From positions 55,838,047 through 55,902,046 of the forward strand of contig OX123197.2 of NCBI GenBank assembly GCA_944739405.2: a DNA stretch of 64,000 nucleotides, written 5' to 3'. The translations under genes and the position numbers were made by a program. The notes beneath the pieces were generated by a model. It searched no databases. It saw only the letters and a list, made by a program, of their open reading frames with translations, and was not told the origin of the DNA. The stretch's first letter is position 1, and each line of letters begins with the position of its first letter. Below are positions 63,255-64,000 of the stretch, one piece after another. Source of the DNA: Euclidia mi (lineage: Eukaryota > Arthropoda > Insecta > Lepidoptera > Erebidae).

Positions 63255-64000
63255 CGATTGGAATCAAATAACTCAGTAATTGTATACAAGCCGTTGAAAC
63301 GTTAACTGTTACTACGTTTAAATGCATTTATTGGAAAGTTCTTTATTTGTTTTATATCCCTTTTGGACGATGCAATTTATAATTATGCACAAAGCTATTC
63401 AAACCCGCAGAAACATTTACAACCATAAACAAAATTAGAGGAACCATTACTTTTTGTCAATCTGTTACAATGGGTAAATATCCTGTTAAAAATACGTTTG
63501 ACCTATCTAACAAACCGAGATCTTCATTTTCATACCAGAGTATTTTACACACTGCAGAAATAGAATCATATTTACTTAAACCGCCACCCTATCGTAGCTC
63601 TGTCTACAACTAAAGGGCGATAAAACGGACTTTGTGATCATAAAAAGCTATTTTAAGACATGTTAACTTTAAAATTAAAATTCTGTACACAGCAACAAAT
63701 TCCTTGTGGGTGTTCATTGTGTCCGTTAGTTGTATGTTTGTAAAGTCCCCGTCGACACATGATTTAGTCCTAGTGCGGGAGTTGTCATTTAAAAAAAAAC
63801 AATAATAAAAATGAACTTCTGATAATATTCGTTCTGCTAAAGTTATAACAGTTCAGCCGTTTAGCAGAATTTACATATTATTGTGTGTTTAGTTGATAAT
63901 TATCGTCCACCTCGTGCTCGTCAGAAGGATATTTGACAATTGTTATAGGGAGTCAATACCTCTGAATAAACATACACTAGTCTAATACATGGAACATGGA
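63255..64000. other. No recognisable gene
   Basis: AT-rich intron DNA. CCTAGTGCGGGAGTTGTC followed by a poly-A stretch at 63768-63800 matches a motif near 41688, so a small repeat end may be present. Confidence 0.4.

Noticed and set aside
1..64000. CRISPR arrays, bacterial operons or prophage
   Set aside because: No spaced direct repeats, ribosome-binding patterns or bacterial genes; splice sites and transposon types are those of an insect.

Overview
The window is eukaryotic, and I read it as lepidopteran (moth or butterfly). It is AT-rich and intron-like. It carries repeat types known from that order: tRNA-headed SINEs, CTAG-ended mini-Helitrons, RTE and CR1/Jockey-type LINEs, BEL/Pao and Gypsy LTR elements, a Penelope-like element, and mariner and Harbinger relics. 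No prokaryotic gene, rRNA gene, CRISPR array or functional tRNA gene is visible. Species was not determined.

The only convincing host gene is on the + strand. A short exon with acceptor and donor (23260-23403) encodes a start codon and signal peptide. It matches in phase an exon about 38.5 kb downstream (61941-62125) that encodes the start of an immunoglobulin domain of the Dpr (defective proboscis extension response) neuronal cell-surface family. Nearly everything between them is therefore intron, filled with nested transposons. Sequence left of 23260 is probably 5' intron or upstream DNA, because the first visible exon begins at a splice acceptor.

Layout. 1-9450: Copia gag fragment, LINE 3' end, a decayed Gypsy element carrying a 0.5 kb TIR insertion, then a CR1-type LINE (all but Copia on the minus strand), then a Helitron terminus. 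9450-15900: mostly unrecognised DNA, with a solo BEL LTR (11977-12539), a GC-rich segment with a hairpin/TATA and a plausible small intron on the minus strand (12630-13240), a mini-Helitron and SINE pieces. 15940-18310: minus-strand LINE with another LINE tail nested in it. 18340-22864: nearly full-length + strand LINE with PHD-type ORF1 and endonuclease/RT ORF2. 23260-31250: dpr exon, SINEs, LINE tails, a Harbinger-derived element. 31255-33170: RTE LINE. 34457-40007: BEL/Pao element with LTRs, a tRNA-Tyr-type primer site, and an ~850 bp array of the decamer TAGCATAGCG in place of part of RT. 40000-48860: SINEs, two LINEs tail to tail, a 706 bp mariner-type element with a clear TA duplication. 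51235-56342: LINE, mariner pseudogene split by a SINE, LINE fragment, mini-Helitron. 57884-60172: Penelope-like element as inverted copies with a GIY-YIG endonuclease. 61941-64000: dpr Ig exon, tandem duplication, SINE and a perfect 35 bp hairpin.

The transposon reading frames do not form a pathway. They are independent, mostly dead insertions. The useful biology is the nesting order (several junctions give target-site duplications), a LINE/SINE pair with a shared 3' end, and several perfect foldback palindromes that look recent.
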